Assembly: GCA_965249045.1 (NCBI GenBank) | Contig: OZ252213.1 | Location: 434,001-498,000, forward strand | Direction: 5' to 3' | Source: Nemesobacter sp965249045 | GTDB taxonomy: Bacteria > Desulfobacterota_D > UBA1144 > Nemesobacterales > Nemesobacteraceae | Length of the DNA: 64,000 nucleotides | Part shown: positions 33,835 through 43,012 of the stretch, piece after piece | Layout: each line of letters opens with the position of its first letter | Position numbering within the stretch: the first letter of the stretch is position 1 | The notes under the pieces: generated by a model | Seen by the model: only the letters and a program-made list of their open reading frames with translations | Told to the model about the DNA's origin: nothing | Databases searched by the model: none | Made by a program: the position numbers and the translations under genes

Positions 33835-35304
33835 TTGAAAAAAGCAGAGGTGGTTGCGCACGGCAACCTGGCTACTGAAACTGACAAATCAGAACAAAAA
33901 ATAGAATTTGACTGGGACGTGGTTCTTGACCACGTGAAGAAAGACCTTTACTTTCCCCCGTCCTGGCTGTTTTCCATAAAAATCTCAAAGACGGAAGACA
34001 AGCTGATCACTCTTGAGGCCAAAACCCAATTCCAAGCCCTCTGGGTGAAAAACCACTACCTTCAACTGATAAACGAAACCGCCAGCAGCCTCTACGGAAA
34101 AGAAGGTTTCGAGGTAACCATAGATGCGGGCGAGGAGAATTCCTCGGCGGGAGAATCGAGAAAAAGCAAGGCCGCCGGCAAGGAGAGTTCCTTGGCAAGA
34201 AAACCGAGAAAAAGCAAAACCGCCGGCAGGCCAGAGCGCGCGGGATTCCATGACCCAGAGGCGGCAAGCTTTTTCAGCTCGACCAACACGTTTGAGAACT
34301 TCGTCGTCGGACCAAGCAATCAATTCGCTCACGCAGCCTCGTTCGCGATAGCCGAGAACCCCGGGATAGCTTATAACCCGCTTTTCATACACAGTGGCGT
34401 GGGCCTCGGGAAAACCCACCTTCTCCACTCGATAGGAAATCACATACTCAAACGGTACGGAAACCGCCTGAACACCTTCTGTATATCCGCTGAGCACTTC
34501 ACAAACGGGGTGGTGCAGAGCATAAAAACAGGTTCGATGGACAAGTTCAGGAATCTCTACCGGTTCAACTGCGACGTCCTCCTGATAGACGACATCCAGT
34601 TCATCGCTGGAAAAGACAGCACCCAGGAGGAGTTTTTCCACACCTTCAACTCCCTCTACACGGCGAAAAAACAGATAGTTATAACCAGCGACAAGCCCCC
34701 GAGCGTGATGAAAAACTTCGAGGAACGCCTAAAGTCAAGATTTGAGTGGGGACTCACTGCAGACATACAGCCTCCGGAGGTGGAAACCAAGATAGCCATT
34801 ATAGAGAAAAAGGCGGAGGAAGAACAAATAGAGATCCCGGGCGACGTGGCCTCTTTCATAGCGCAGAACGTTCTCTTGAACATAAGGGAGCTTGAGGGCT
34901 CGGTGAACAAGCTATTTGCCTACTCAAAAATGTTTGGAGAGAGGATAACCCTGGAACTGGCGAAGCAGCTCCTGAAAAACCTGGCGAAAAAAGAAACCCC
35001 GAAAATAATAACCATAGAGCTTATTCAAAAAGAGGTGAGCTCATTTTTCGATCTAACGGTAAAGGACCTTAAATCGGGTCAGAAACAGAAAAAAATCTCA
35101 GAACCCAGGCAAATAGCAATGTTTCTCTCGAGAAAATACACGTCATCCTCGTTCCCTGAAATAGGGAGCAGGTTCGGCGGCAAAAACCACTCCACCGTGG
35201 TCCACGCGGTAAAAAACGTCGAAAAAAAGATTGTTAAGGATCCCAATGTCTCAAGCGCCGTGACGGCGCTTTCGGCGACCCTTGAGAAGTTTATTACCTC
35301 CTAG
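33835..35304 (+). CDS. dnaA: Chromosomal replication initiator DnaA
   Basis: A 489-aa DnaA with a TTG start preceded by AGGAGA. Domain I lies at about residues 20-95 (WDVVLDHVKKDLYFPPSWLF). The domain II linker contains two imperfect tandem units (ESRKSKAAGKESS and KPRKSKTAGRPE). The AAA+ core (about 140-360) has HSGVGLGKTHLLHSIGNH as Walker A, VLLIDDIQFIAGKDSTQEEFFHTFN as Walker B, and sensor motifs. Domain IV ends with the DNA-binding signature GSRFGGKNHSTVVHAVKNV. Its neighbour is dnaN, the usual arrangement at oriC. Confidence 0.97.
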   Translation: MKKAEVVAHGNLATETDKSEQKIEFDWDVVLDHVKKDLYFPPSWLFSIKISKTEDKLITLEAKTQFQALWVKNHYLQLINETASSLYGKEGFEVTIDAGEENSSAGESRKSKAAGKESSLARKPRKSKTAGRPERAGFHDPEAASFFSSTNTFENFVVGPSNQFAHAASFAIAENPGIAYNPLFIHSGVGLGKTHLLHSIGNHILKRYGNRLNTFCISAEHFTNGVVQSIKTGSMDKFRNLYRFNCDVLLIDDIQFIAGKDSTQEEFFHTFNSLYTAKKQIVITSDKPPSVMKNFEERLKSRFEWGLTADIQPPEVETKIAIIEKKAEEEQIEIPGDVASFIAQNVLLNIRELEGSVNKLFAYSKMFGERITLELAKQLLKNLAKKETPKIITIELIQKEVSSFFDLTVKDLKSGQKQKKISEPRQIAMFLSRKYTSSSFPEIGSRFGGKNHSTVVHAVKNVEKKIVKDPNVSSAVTALSATLEKFITS

Positions 35305-35679
35305 GCACCCCAAAGCCCTGTTAAGAAAAACTGAAAAAGCTGTTCAAAGATTTTGACTTCCTCGCACCCTCAACCGGAAGAAGAAAAAAACTGTTAGTAC
35401 CTGTCAATAGACAGAGGAGTTATAAACATATTTATGAATCAGAAAATCTCATAGTTTCAGACAATTCCGCCAATTTCACTTTTTTCACAACGACTACTAT
35501 TACTACTACGAAGAAATATATTTAATATTTAAATAGAAATAACAGTAGGGGGCGTTGGTATTTGCGGGTTGTGGTTTTGTCATGGAAAACTGGTTATTAT
35601 TTCCCGATAAAATATTTTTATATGACGGGAAAAGAAATGTCTTTTAGTTTTTTCCCGGAACCGGAGGCTTTTTTCTCAG
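35305..35679. other. oriC: Probable replication origin (oriC) between dnaA and dnaN
   Basis: A 375-bp AT-rich spacer. TTTTTCACA at 35481-35489 matches the DnaA box TTATCCACA at 7 of 9 positions. It is followed after a few bases by ACTACTATTACTACTAC (35493-35509), whose lower strand reads, 3' to 5', five consecutive triplets GAT GAT AAT GAT GAT: the DnaA-trio pattern required for strand opening. An AT-only-like tract (35511-35543) follows. This is the box-trio-AT order of a basal origin unwinding system. No perfect DnaA box is visible. Gene strand bias switches here. Confidence 0.7.
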
Positions 35680-36840
35680 ATGATGTTTAAAATCAAAGGC
35701 GGGGATTTTTCAAGAAAGCTTGGAATGATCCAGGGAGTTGTCGAGAAAAGAACGACTATGCCAATTCTCTCCCATGTTCTCATGAGATCTACTGACAAGG
35801 GCCTGCTTCTGGAAGCTACGGATCTTGAAAACACGGCTACTGTTTTCTGCGATGCGCAGACAGAGGGAGAGTTTAAGGTGGCGGTTCCCGCCGGAATCCT
35901 ATCTGATCTCGTCAGGGAGATTCGTGAGGAGGAGGAAATTTCGGTTACCGCTACCAAGAACAACTGGATCGAGGTTGTCACCAGCTCGGGTTCTTTTAAG
36001 ATCGCGGGGCTTGCGGCCGATGATTTTCCTAGGATTCCGGAAGTTTCTTCGGGAGATCTTTTCCAAGTTTCCTCCGAGAGGCTTGAGGAAATGATATCCA
36101 AGACGGTTTTTTCCGTATCCGAAGATGAAATGAGAAGAAGTCTCTCAGGGGTGTTCTTCGAAAAAAGAGGGGAGCAGACCCTAAGACTGGTTGCTACCGA
36201 CGGTCACAGGCTGAGCTTTGTTGATCAGAAAATAGAGGGCCTTAACCTGTTAAAAGATATCCTGATTCCCAAAAAAGCGGTTATGGAGATAAAAAGGCTT
36301 CTTCGCCTTTCAAAGGAAGTCAGAATCGGCAGCAGCGGCAATTTCTTCGTTTTTGAACTCAAGGATGAAAACTTAGTTTTTATTTCAAGGGTGATTGATG
36401 CCGAGTTTCCAGACTACATGCAGGTGGTCCCAGCCTCGACGAAAAACACAGTCAGAGTGGATACCGCCAGTTTGCTGCTTGCGCTTCGGAGGGTTTCCCT
36501 TTTTTCCGCCGACAACGTAAGGGGTGGAGGCAGGTTTGTGGAAATGGCTTTCGCAGAGGGGAGGTTGCTTCTCGGTGCCTACCTCAATACCGGTGAGGGG
36601 AAGGAGAGCATACCGATTGAGTATTCAGGGGAAGAAGTCAGGCTCGGTTTTAATTTCACGTATTTTCAGGATGTTCTAGACGCGGTGGGATCGCCGGAGG
36701 TTATCGTTGGTTTTTCCGGCCACAAAAACCCGGTGTATGTGGTTCCCTGCAAGGAAGGAGAGAAACAAGACGGCTACGTGAATGTGATAATGCCAATGGA
36801 GCTTGACGCCAAAGCGGCGGAAGGGCAGGCGAGGGGATAA
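35680..36840 (+). CDS. dnaN: DNA polymerase III beta sliding clamp DnaN
   Basis: A 386-aa sliding clamp, slightly longer than the usual 366-380 aa. Family text includes MFKIKGGDFSRKLGMIQGVVEKRTTMPILSHVLM at the start, EATDLENTA, LRLVATDGHRLSFVD, and near the end YVNVIMPMELDAKA in place of the usual MPMR. It holds polymerase III and repair enzymes on DNA. It lies downstream of the origin candidate, and its end is 16 nt before the gspL-like gene. Confidence 0.95.
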   Translation: MMFKIKGGDFSRKLGMIQGVVEKRTTMPILSHVLMRSTDKGLLLEATDLENTATVFCDAQTEGEFKVAVPAGILSDLVREIREEEEISVTATKNNWIEVVTSSGSFKIAGLAADDFPRIPEVSSGDLFQVSSERLEEMISKTVFSVSEDEMRRSLSGVFFEKRGEQTLRLVATDGHRLSFVDQKIEGLNLLKDILIPKKAVMEIKRLLRLSKEVRIGSSGNFFVFELKDENLVFISRVIDAEFPDYMQVVPASTKNTVRVDTASLLLALRRVSLFSADNVRGGGRFVEMAFAEGRLLLGAYLNTGEGKESIPIEYSGEEVRLGFNFTYFQDVLDAVGSPEVIVGFSGHKNPVYVVPCKEGEKQDGYVNVIMPMELDAKAAEGQARG

Positions 36841-36856
36841 TTCTCATACCTTTAAG

Positions 36857-38323
36857 ATGCTAGGTGGATTCATCGGGGTTGATTTTTCCGGCGGGGAAGT
36901 CAGAACCGTAACCATAAAAAGGGGACTAAAGGGAACCGAAATTCTCAAATCCTCTTTCCCGGGGGAACTTGGAAACAGCGACACGGCAGGGTTTCTTCAA
37001 GGAGAAATTTCTCTTGGAACTCGAGCTATTGCTGGGATCAGCTTTTCTCCGCTTCTTCTCAGGGTTCTTAGATTTCCATTCTCGGATTCCAAAAAGCTCA
37101 GGAGAGTTTATCGCTTTGAGCTTGAGAACTCGACCGGGTTCACCCTGGGAGAGGATGTTCTATCCGACTACCACGAGGTAAAAAGACCGGAAGGAGCCGA
37201 GATCATAGTTCCGGCCTTCAAGAAGGAAGCATTTGAAAACTATCTCGGTTCCCTGAGAGAGTCCGGCGTGGATCCGGACCAGGTGACTTTTTCCCCCGTT
37301 GCGGTTTCCTCGTTGGAGAAGTTTCTGGGAGAGAAGAGACCGCTTCTTCTGATAGACATTGACCAAGACCACCTTAATTTCTCATTTTTTGACAACGGGG
37401 GGCTGAGAAGGGTCAGAAACTGCGACGACGCATTAGAAAGAATGAAAAGGGCCCTTGCCGTAAGCGCTCTTGATTTTAGGCAGATCAATGGCGATGAGGG
37501 GAGAAAAAAGGCGTTTTTTGAAAGCTGCCGCTTCATCACAGACGAGATAGAAACCACCGCCCGCTACTTTGAGAGCGAAACCGGGGAGGGAATAAAGAGT
37601 CTGGTTCTTACTGGCGGAATATGCGAGGTTGAGGGAATTGCGGGGAAACTCGCAGAGCAGCTCGGCCAGGAAGTGGAAACTATTTTTATACCGGAGCTTG
37701 GCCAGAAGGACTCTCCCTTTTTTGCCAGGGCGTACTCCCTGGCGCTTTATGGCGGATCTTCGGGCAGGAGCGGAAGGCTCAATCTGAGAAGAGACGGGTA
37801 CAGGCCGCGTGGAGTCGCAAGGGGTCTGCTCAAGGAGTTTAAGGTTCCCGTCGTCTTGTGCGCAGCCCTGCTTCTGATAGCGGTTTTCGGGCGTGCAACG
37901 GAAGTCGTCTCCGCAAAGAGCAAGATTAGCTCCATACGCTCCGAGATGGAAATGGATCTGAGGAAGGAGTTTCCTGAGGCCGCCGGGACCCAGGATCCGG
38001 TCGCTTTTTTCAGGGGGAAACTTGAAATCATCAACCGTAAACTGGACATACTGAAGCAGGTAAGAGGAGCCCACAGCCCGCTTGAGGTGCTGACGGCGGT
38101 TTCGGCTGCCGTTCCGAAAGATATAAGTTTCTCGATTAACGAGATAAGAATCGAAGACGGAGGCAAGGCCAAGATATGGGGCAGGTGCGACTCCTACGAG
38201 GAAATAGCGTCTATAGAGAAGGCTTTCTCTGAGTCAGGGAGCTTCACTCAGGTGAAAATGGGACAGGTCGGAAAGTCGGTTAACAACAGTTTGAAATTCG
38301 AGATTTCCATGGTCGTCAGGTGA
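36857..38323 (+). CDS. Type II secretion GspL-like inner membrane protein
   Basis: A 488-aa protein with an N-terminal actin-like PilM/GspL cytoplasmic domain (MLGGFIGVDFSGGEVRTVTI, LLIDIDQDHLNFSFFDNGGL, VLTGGICEVEGIAGKLAEQLG), one transmembrane helix (about 340-360, VPVVLCAALLLIAVFGRA) and a periplasmic ferredoxin-like domain with SFSINEIRIEDGGKAKIWGRCDSYE. This is the GspL architecture. I begin at ATG 36857, the family start. It overlaps the next gene by 4 nt. Placing secretion genes directly after dnaN is unusual. Confidence 0.75.
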   Translation: MLGGFIGVDFSGGEVRTVTIKRGLKGTEILKSSFPGELGNSDTAGFLQGEISLGTRAIAGISFSPLLLRVLRFPFSDSKKLRRVYRFELENSTGFTLGEDVLSDYHEVKRPEGAEIIVPAFKKEAFENYLGSLRESGVDPDQVTFSPVAVSSLEKFLGEKRPLLLIDIDQDHLNFSFFDNGGLRRVRNCDDALERMKRALAVSALDFRQINGDEGRKKAFFESCRFITDEIETTARYFESETGEGIKSLVLTGGICEVEGIAGKLAEQLGQEVETIFIPELGQKDSPFFARAYSLALYGGSSGRSGRLNLRRDGYRPRGVARGLLKEFKVPVVLCAALLLIAVFGRATEVVSAKSKISSIRSEMEMDLRKEFPEAAGTQDPVAFFRGKLEIINRKLDILKQVRGAHSPLEVLTAVSAAVPKDISFSINEIRIEDGGKAKIWGRCDSYEEIASIEKAFSESGSFTQVKMGQVGKSVNNSLKFEISMVVR

Positions 38324-38946
38324 AAATGCAGAGACTTATACAGAGACTGAAATCCCTCATGGGAGTTGTTCTGGGAGAAACTGAGCCCTTGGCAAGAAGG
38401 ATCAGGGGTCTTATAGAAAGAAGGGAATTTTCCGAAAGGGACGTCCGCGCCCTGAAGATAGCTGCTGCGGTTCTCGTCCTGTTCCTCGTATTTTCGATCT
38501 ACAGGGCCGTTTTTCCCGCGGGTTCGGCCATTAGAAGCGAAGTCAGTTTGATGCGGGGGCAGTTAAACGAGATAAGGGCCATTAAGGAAGAGTACCGCTA
38601 CTCAAGGGATATTCTCGCCAAGGTGAGCGGCTCTATGAAAGAGGAAAAGGAAGCGCTGATTTCAGTAGCGGAAAAGGCGCTTATCAAAAACGGCATAGAC
38701 CGCCGCTCCTTTTCAATAAGGGGAACCAACCCGTCGGTGAGGGGCAAGGGGATAGAGCGGGAAAAGGCCGTTCTGGTCAGTATAAACAAAGTGCCGATTC
38801 CAAGGGTGATGAACATCCTGTATTCCTTTCAGAAAAGCAAGACCATACTTAAGGTTTCAGACCTGAGAATAAAAACCAGATTCGACAACCCGAACCTGAC
38901 GGACGTTTCCTTCCGCCTGTCGACTTTTTCTTTCAGCGAATCGTGA
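38320..38946 (+). CDS. GspM-like type II secretion protein
   Basis: A 208-aa bitopic protein: short cytoplasmic part, one transmembrane helix at about 47-65 (IAAAVLVLFLVFSIYRAVF), a coiled-coil-like stretch and a small ferredoxin-like domain (VPIPRVMNILYSFQKSKTILKVSDLRIKTR). Sequence conservation of GspM is low; the call rests on architecture plus its place between GspL-like and GspN-like genes with a 4-nt start overlap. Confidence 0.65.
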   Translation: MKMQRLIQRLKSLMGVVLGETEPLARRIRGLIERREFSERDVRALKIAAAVLVLFLVFSIYRAVFPAGSAIRSEVSLMRGQLNEIRAIKEEYRYSRDILAKVSGSMKEEKEALISVAEKALIKNGIDRRSFSIRGTNPSVRGKGIEREKAVLVSINKVPIPRVMNILYSFQKSKTILKVSDLRIKTRFDNPNLTDVSFRLSTFSFSES

Positions 38947-38957
38947 GCTAGGAAAAA

Positions 38958-39863
38958 ATGAAGATAAAGACCAGGATCAAAATACCGGAAAAAATCTCTA
39001 CCTCTCTCTACGTCGGGGTTTTCTTTGTGTTCCTTGTGATTTTTCTTCTCCTGGGGTTTCCGTGGGACTCCGTTGAAAAAAGGGTCGTCTTCGAGATACA
39101 GAGCAACTCCCCGGTTCCGGTTCTGATAGGCGACGCGGATATTCGGGGTATTTCCTCGATCGAGCTTAAAGACGTCCGGGTGATTTTGGGGGACAGGGAG
39201 CCGCTTGTGATTGACAGGGCCAGGGTGGGCGCCGGACTTTTCTCCGTTGTTTTTTCAGACGACGCCCGGGTTTCCTTTTCGGTGAACGCCTACGGAGGAA
39301 AGATAGAGGGCAAGGTTTCGCAGAACAAGAAGGAAAACAAGGTCACAAGTGCCGAAGTGGATATAAATTCCGTCGAATCTTCGACCGTTTCCCGTCTTTT
39401 TCTCGAGGGCGAGGGGATTTCGGTGGGCGGCAAGGTTGACGGGAGCATAAAGTTTCTTGGAGAGGGGGAAAGCGGTGGGATTTCCAAGATGGAGTACCTG
39501 ATATCTTCTCCTTCTCTTTCGATTGCGGTGGAGAAGGTGCGGGGTTTTGAGGTGAAGGAGGAGTATAAAAACCTAAGCGCGGTGCTTCGCGGCACCGCGA
39601 ACCGATTTGAATCGCGCGTCGATAGGTTTTCCCTCTCGAACAAGCAGCTGTCTTTGGAGGCCGAGGGAAAAGCCCCGTCTTTGCTTCGGTTCAGAAAGGG
39701 AGCGGCCTTGGATCTCTCCGTTACCTTCAGGCCTTCTCCGGAGGACGCGAAGCTTGCTCTTATCGGCAGTTTTCTGGGCTCTCGCGGAGACGGCAGTTTC
39801 TCCGGGAAAATTCAGGGCACGTTATCGAAACCCGAGATAGTAAAGGCGGATGGGGGCAGCTGA
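38958..39863 (+). CDS. GspN-like type II secretion protein
   Basis: A 301-aa protein with one N-terminal transmembrane helix (about 17-36, LYVGVFFVFLVIFLLLGFPW) and a long beta-rich periplasmic part (DIRGISSIELKDVRVILGDREPLVIDRARVGAGLFSVVF, LDLSVTFRPSPEDAKLALIGSFLG, GSFSGKIQGTLSKPEIV). This matches GspN proteins of delta-proteobacterial-type secretion clusters and the AsmA-like fold. It follows the GspM-like gene by 11 nt. gspC-K are not in the window, so the rest of the system must lie elsewhere. Confidence 0.7.
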   Translation: MKIKTRIKIPEKISTSLYVGVFFVFLVIFLLLGFPWDSVEKRVVFEIQSNSPVPVLIGDADIRGISSIELKDVRVILGDREPLVIDRARVGAGLFSVVFSDDARVSFSVNAYGGKIEGKVSQNKKENKVTSAEVDINSVESSTVSRLFLEGEGISVGGKVDGSIKFLGEGESGGISKMEYLISSPSLSIAVEKVRGFEVKEEYKNLSAVLRGTANRFESRVDRFSLSNKQLSLEAEGKAPSLLRFRKGAALDLSVTFRPSPEDAKLALIGSFLGSRGDGSFSGKIQGTLSKPEIVKADGGS

Positions 39864-39949
39864 GAGGCCCGTTTTTACCGCCGCAGGCTATTTGACTTTG
39901 CCCTGCCCCCTTGCTACTCTTCTCGGAATATTCTCCTCAAGGCTGGATA

Positions 39950-41035
39950 ATGGCTCCCAACAAAGAACTTGCCGCCGTAAGAAGGGAAATAGACGCCCTT
40001 GATTCCAAACTGCTCGAACTTATAAACAGGCGGGCCGAGCTTGCCATAGAGGTACGCGGGCTCAAGAAAAAAGATTCTCTGGGAGTTTACGACCCGGGAA
40101 GGGAAAGGGAGATAGAAGCCAAGATAACGGGAAGCAACCCCGGCCCCCTTTCGAGCGAGGACATCCTTTTCGTTTTCAGGGAGATAATATCGCGCTGCAG
40201 GTCCCTTCAGCACGACGAGAAAGTCGCCTACCTCGGACCCGAGGGCAGTTTTTCAAACCAGGCCGCATTTCGAAAATTCGGCATATCCTCCGAGTTTTTT
40301 CCCGTACCGAGCTTCGAGGGAGTGTTTGAGGAGGTACACGGCAAAAGGGCTGATTTCGGCATAGTTCCCGTAGAGAACTCGGTTGAGGGCTCGGTGGGAG
40401 ACGTGCTTGACATGCTCCTTGAGTGGGACCTGAGTATTTCTGCCGAGTGTTTTGAGCGCGTTGAGCACTCCCTGCTTTCCCTAAGCGGGGAGATTAAGGA
40501 AGTAAAAACGGTAGCTTCGCATCCCCAGGCGCTTGGGCAGTGCAGGAAGTGGGTTGCCGCGAACCTCTACGGCGTCGGGCTTCTTGAAACCCCGAGCACC
40601 GCGGCGGCGGCGAAAATGGCTGCAAGAGACAAAGACGTGGCCGCGATAGCGAGCGAGTTTTCGGGATCGATATACAACCTCACGACAATACGGAGTCACA
40701 TAGAAGACAGCCCGCGCAACACGACCCGGTTCGTAGTGGTGGGCAGGGAAAACCCTCCCCCGAGCGGAGAGGACAAGACTTCGATCGCCTTTTCCGTAAA
40801 GGATGAGCCGGGAGCGCTTCACAAAACATTTTTTCTTCCTTTTTCCGAAGCCGACATAAACCTCACCAAGATTGAGTCGAGGCCCTCGCGGGATGGGCAG
40901 TGGGGGTACGTGTTTTTCGCCGACTTCTCGGGACATCGCGAGGAGAAGGCGGTAAGGGGTGCTCTTGAGAAGGTGGAAGCCAACTGCGTTTTTCTCAAGG
41001 TGCTCGGATCCTACCCTGCCGGAGCGTCGGGCTGA
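39950..41035 (+). CDS. pheA: Bifunctional chorismate mutase/prephenate dehydratase PheA
   Basis: A 361-aa P-protein of phenylalanine synthesis. The N-terminal AroQ chorismate mutase covers residues 1-85 (LAAVRREIDALDSKLLELINRRAELAIEV), the prephenate dehydratase 90-270 (AYLGPEGSFSNQAAFRKFG, VPVENSVEGSVGDVLDML, TTRFVVVG), and an ACT regulatory domain follows (TSIAFSVKDEPGALHKTFFLPFSEADINLTKIESRPS), implying phenylalanine feedback. The ATG at 39950 starts the mutase domain. It leads a pheA-hisC-tyrA-msrB operon. Confidence 0.93.
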   Translation: MAPNKELAAVRREIDALDSKLLELINRRAELAIEVRGLKKKDSLGVYDPGREREIEAKITGSNPGPLSSEDILFVFREIISRCRSLQHDEKVAYLGPEGSFSNQAAFRKFGISSEFFPVPSFEGVFEEVHGKRADFGIVPVENSVEGSVGDVLDMLLEWDLSISAECFERVEHSLLSLSGEIKEVKTVASHPQALGQCRKWVAANLYGVGLLETPSTAAAAKMAARDKDVAAIASEFSGSIYNLTTIRSHIEDSPRNTTRFVVVGRENPPPSGEDKTSIAFSVKDEPGALHKTFFLPFSEADINLTKIESRPSRDGQWGYVFFADFSGHREEKAVRGALEKVEANCVFLKVLGSYPAGASG

Positions 41036-41060
41036 CGGCGGTTTGCCTGACAAAATCCCC

Positions 41061-42146
41061 ATGGAACCGAAAGCAAGCGTAAAGAACCTTATTCCCTATG
41101 TTTCGGGAAAGCCGATCGAGGAGCTCGAGCGGGAGCTCGGAATCCGGGGCGCGGCCAAGATGGCCTCTAACGAAAATCCCCTCGGCCCTTCCCCTCTCGC
41201 GAAAAAGGCGCTCGCGGAACACATCTCGAAAGTCAATCTTTATCCCGACGCGGACTGTTTTGAGCTCAGGCGGAAACTTTCTGAGAAACTCGGGGTCCCC
41301 GAAGACACGATAATAATCGGCAACGGTTCAAACGAGGTGATAGAGATCGTCGCCAGAACCTTCCTCGAGCCCGGAGACGAGGCCATATACGGCCGCCACG
41401 CGTTTATCGTCTACTCGATAGTCACCCAGTCGCTCGGATGCTCGCACGTCGTTTCCCGGATGCCCGATCTCACCCACGATCTCGAGGACATGCTTTCCCT
41501 CGTTACGGAGAAAACGAAAATCATTTATATCGCAAACCCGAACAATCCCACGGGGACCATGGTCAGAAGGGACGAGTTCGAGTGGTTTCTGGAGCGGGTC
41601 CCGGAGAACGTGATAATACTCGTTGATGAGGCCTATTTCGAGTACGTTGACGACCCGGAATATCCCGACACCCTGCGTTACCACTCGGTTCGCGAGTCGC
41701 TTATGACCGTGAGGACCTTCTCCAAGATTTACGGGCTTGCGGGACTCAGGGTCGGCTACGGGGTGGCGTCAAGCGACGCTGTTTCCTACATGAACAGGGT
41801 GCGGGAGCCGTTTAACGTGAACTCGGCCGCGCAGGCGGCCGCCTGCGCCGCTCTTGACGACGAGAGACACGTCTCCCGCTCAAGGAAACTTAACCGCGAG
41901 GGAAAGGAATATTTCCGCGAGAAGCTCGCAGAGCTCGGGGTCGGGTACACTGAGTCTCACGCGAATTTTTTTCTTGTGGACCTGGAAGCGGATCCGATGC
42001 CGGTTTACGAAGCGCTCCTTCGCGACGGGGTGATAACCAGGCCTGTGGGCGCCTACGGACTGAAAGCGCACCTCAGGGTAAGCTTCGGTCTTGCGCGGGA
42101 GAACGAAAGGTTCATCGAATCGCTAAGGAGAATTCTCGGAAGATGA
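41061..42146 (+). CDS. hisC: Histidinol-phosphate aminotransferase HisC
   Basis: A 361-aa class I/II PLP aminotransferase. Motifs are LASNENPLGPSP-like (MASNENPLGPSPLAKKAL), GNGSNEVIEI, IANPNNPTGTM, ILVDEAYFEYVDD, the PLP Lys in RTFSKIYGLAGLRVGYGV and LRVSFGLAREN. In an operon with pheA and tyrA it may also serve aromatic amino acid transamination, as reported for HisC-type enzymes in other bacteria; hisB and hisH lie 7 kb away. Its stop overlaps the tyrA start (ATGA). Confidence 0.92.
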   Translation: MEPKASVKNLIPYVSGKPIEELERELGIRGAAKMASNENPLGPSPLAKKALAEHISKVNLYPDADCFELRRKLSEKLGVPEDTIIIGNGSNEVIEIVARTFLEPGDEAIYGRHAFIVYSIVTQSLGCSHVVSRMPDLTHDLEDMLSLVTEKTKIIYIANPNNPTGTMVRRDEFEWFLERVPENVIILVDEAYFEYVDDPEYPDTLRYHSVRESLMTVRTFSKIYGLAGLRVGYGVASSDAVSYMNRVREPFNVNSAAQAAACAALDDERHVSRSRKLNREGKEYFREKLAELGVGYTESHANFFLVDLEADPMPVYEALLRDGVITRPVGAYGLKAHLRVSFGLARENERFIESLRRILGR

Positions 42147-43012
42147 CTTTTGAAAAAGTGGCGGTGATCGGTCTGGGCCTCATAGGCGGTTCTCTCGCGG
42201 CCGCCCTTCGGGACTCAGGAGAAGTGGGAGAGGTCTTCGGGGTGGAAAGGGACAGCGAATCCCTTCGCTTCGCCCTTGAAAACGGAATCGCGGACACGGG
42301 CTCCTCTGAAATCGGCCCTGGGATATCCGGATCCGAAATCGTCGTCGTAGCGACCTACGTCGACACTATAGCACAGGTGGCCGAGGAAGTTTCCGGCGTC
42401 GTTTCCCCGGGTACGGTCGTGTGCGATACGGGGAGCGTGAAGGCTCCGGTAGTCAGGGAGATGGAAAAGGACCCCCGGAATATCCGCTTCGTGGGAGCCC
42501 ACCCTATTGCGGGAAAGGAAACTTCGGGAGTGAGGGAATCAGACCCCGGCCTTTTCTCAGGGAAAAAATGCGTTGTTACCCCCGTGGAGAGCACCTGTCC
42601 GGAAGCCCTCTCGATGGTCAAAACGTTGTTTTCGCTTGCGGGAAGCGAGGTAGTCGAGATGGACCCCGAATCCCACGACGAGATTTTCTCCCTGGTAAGC
42701 CACCTTCCCCACGCAGTCGCCTATTCGCTTGTAAGCGCTGTGGCTTCTTCTGGGGGAGAGAGAAACCTTTTTGATTTTTCAGGCGGAGGACTGGCCGACT
42801 TTACCAGGGTCTCTGAGAGCTCCCCCGAGATGTGGGCCGGTATTTTTATCGAGAACCGAGAGGCTGTCCTGAGAGCCCTCCGGAGTTTTGCCGGCAAGCT
42901 CGGGGAGATTGAAAAAGCCATCACCTCCGGTAATGTAGAGTATCTTGAGACCCTTTTGAGGGATGCCCGGGATTCCAAGAGGGATCTTGGGGTGTGGGGA
43001 GGGAATGTCTGA
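42143..43012 (+). CDS. tyrA: Prephenate dehydrogenase TyrA
   Basis: A 289-aa NAD(P)-dependent enzyme converting prephenate to 4-hydroxyphenylpyruvate (or arogenate to tyrosine). The Rossmann motif is VAVIGLGLIGGSLAAALR; the catalytic region is FVGAHPIAGKETSGV, SHLPHAVAYSL and FDFSGGGLADFTRVSESSPEMW. It overlaps hisC by 4 nt and msrB by 8 nt, so expression is coupled. Confidence 0.93.
   Translation: MTFEKVAVIGLGLIGGSLAAALRDSGEVGEVFGVERDSESLRFALENGIADTGSSEIGPGISGSEIVVVATYVDTIAQVAEEVSGVVSPGTVVCDTGSVKAPVVREMEKDPRNIRFVGAHPIAGKETSGVRESDPGLFSGKKCVVTPVESTCPEALSMVKTLFSLAGSEVVEMDPESHDEIFSLVSHLPHAVAYSLVSAVASSGGERNLFDFSGGGLADFTRVSESSPEMWAGIFIENREAVLRALRSFAGKLGEIEKAITSGNVEYLETLLRDARDSKRDLGVWGGNV

Noticed and set aside
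33940..33960. CACGTG core within dnaA as a third parS
   Set aside because: Only the core and two flanking bases match; both arms of the palindrome are missing.
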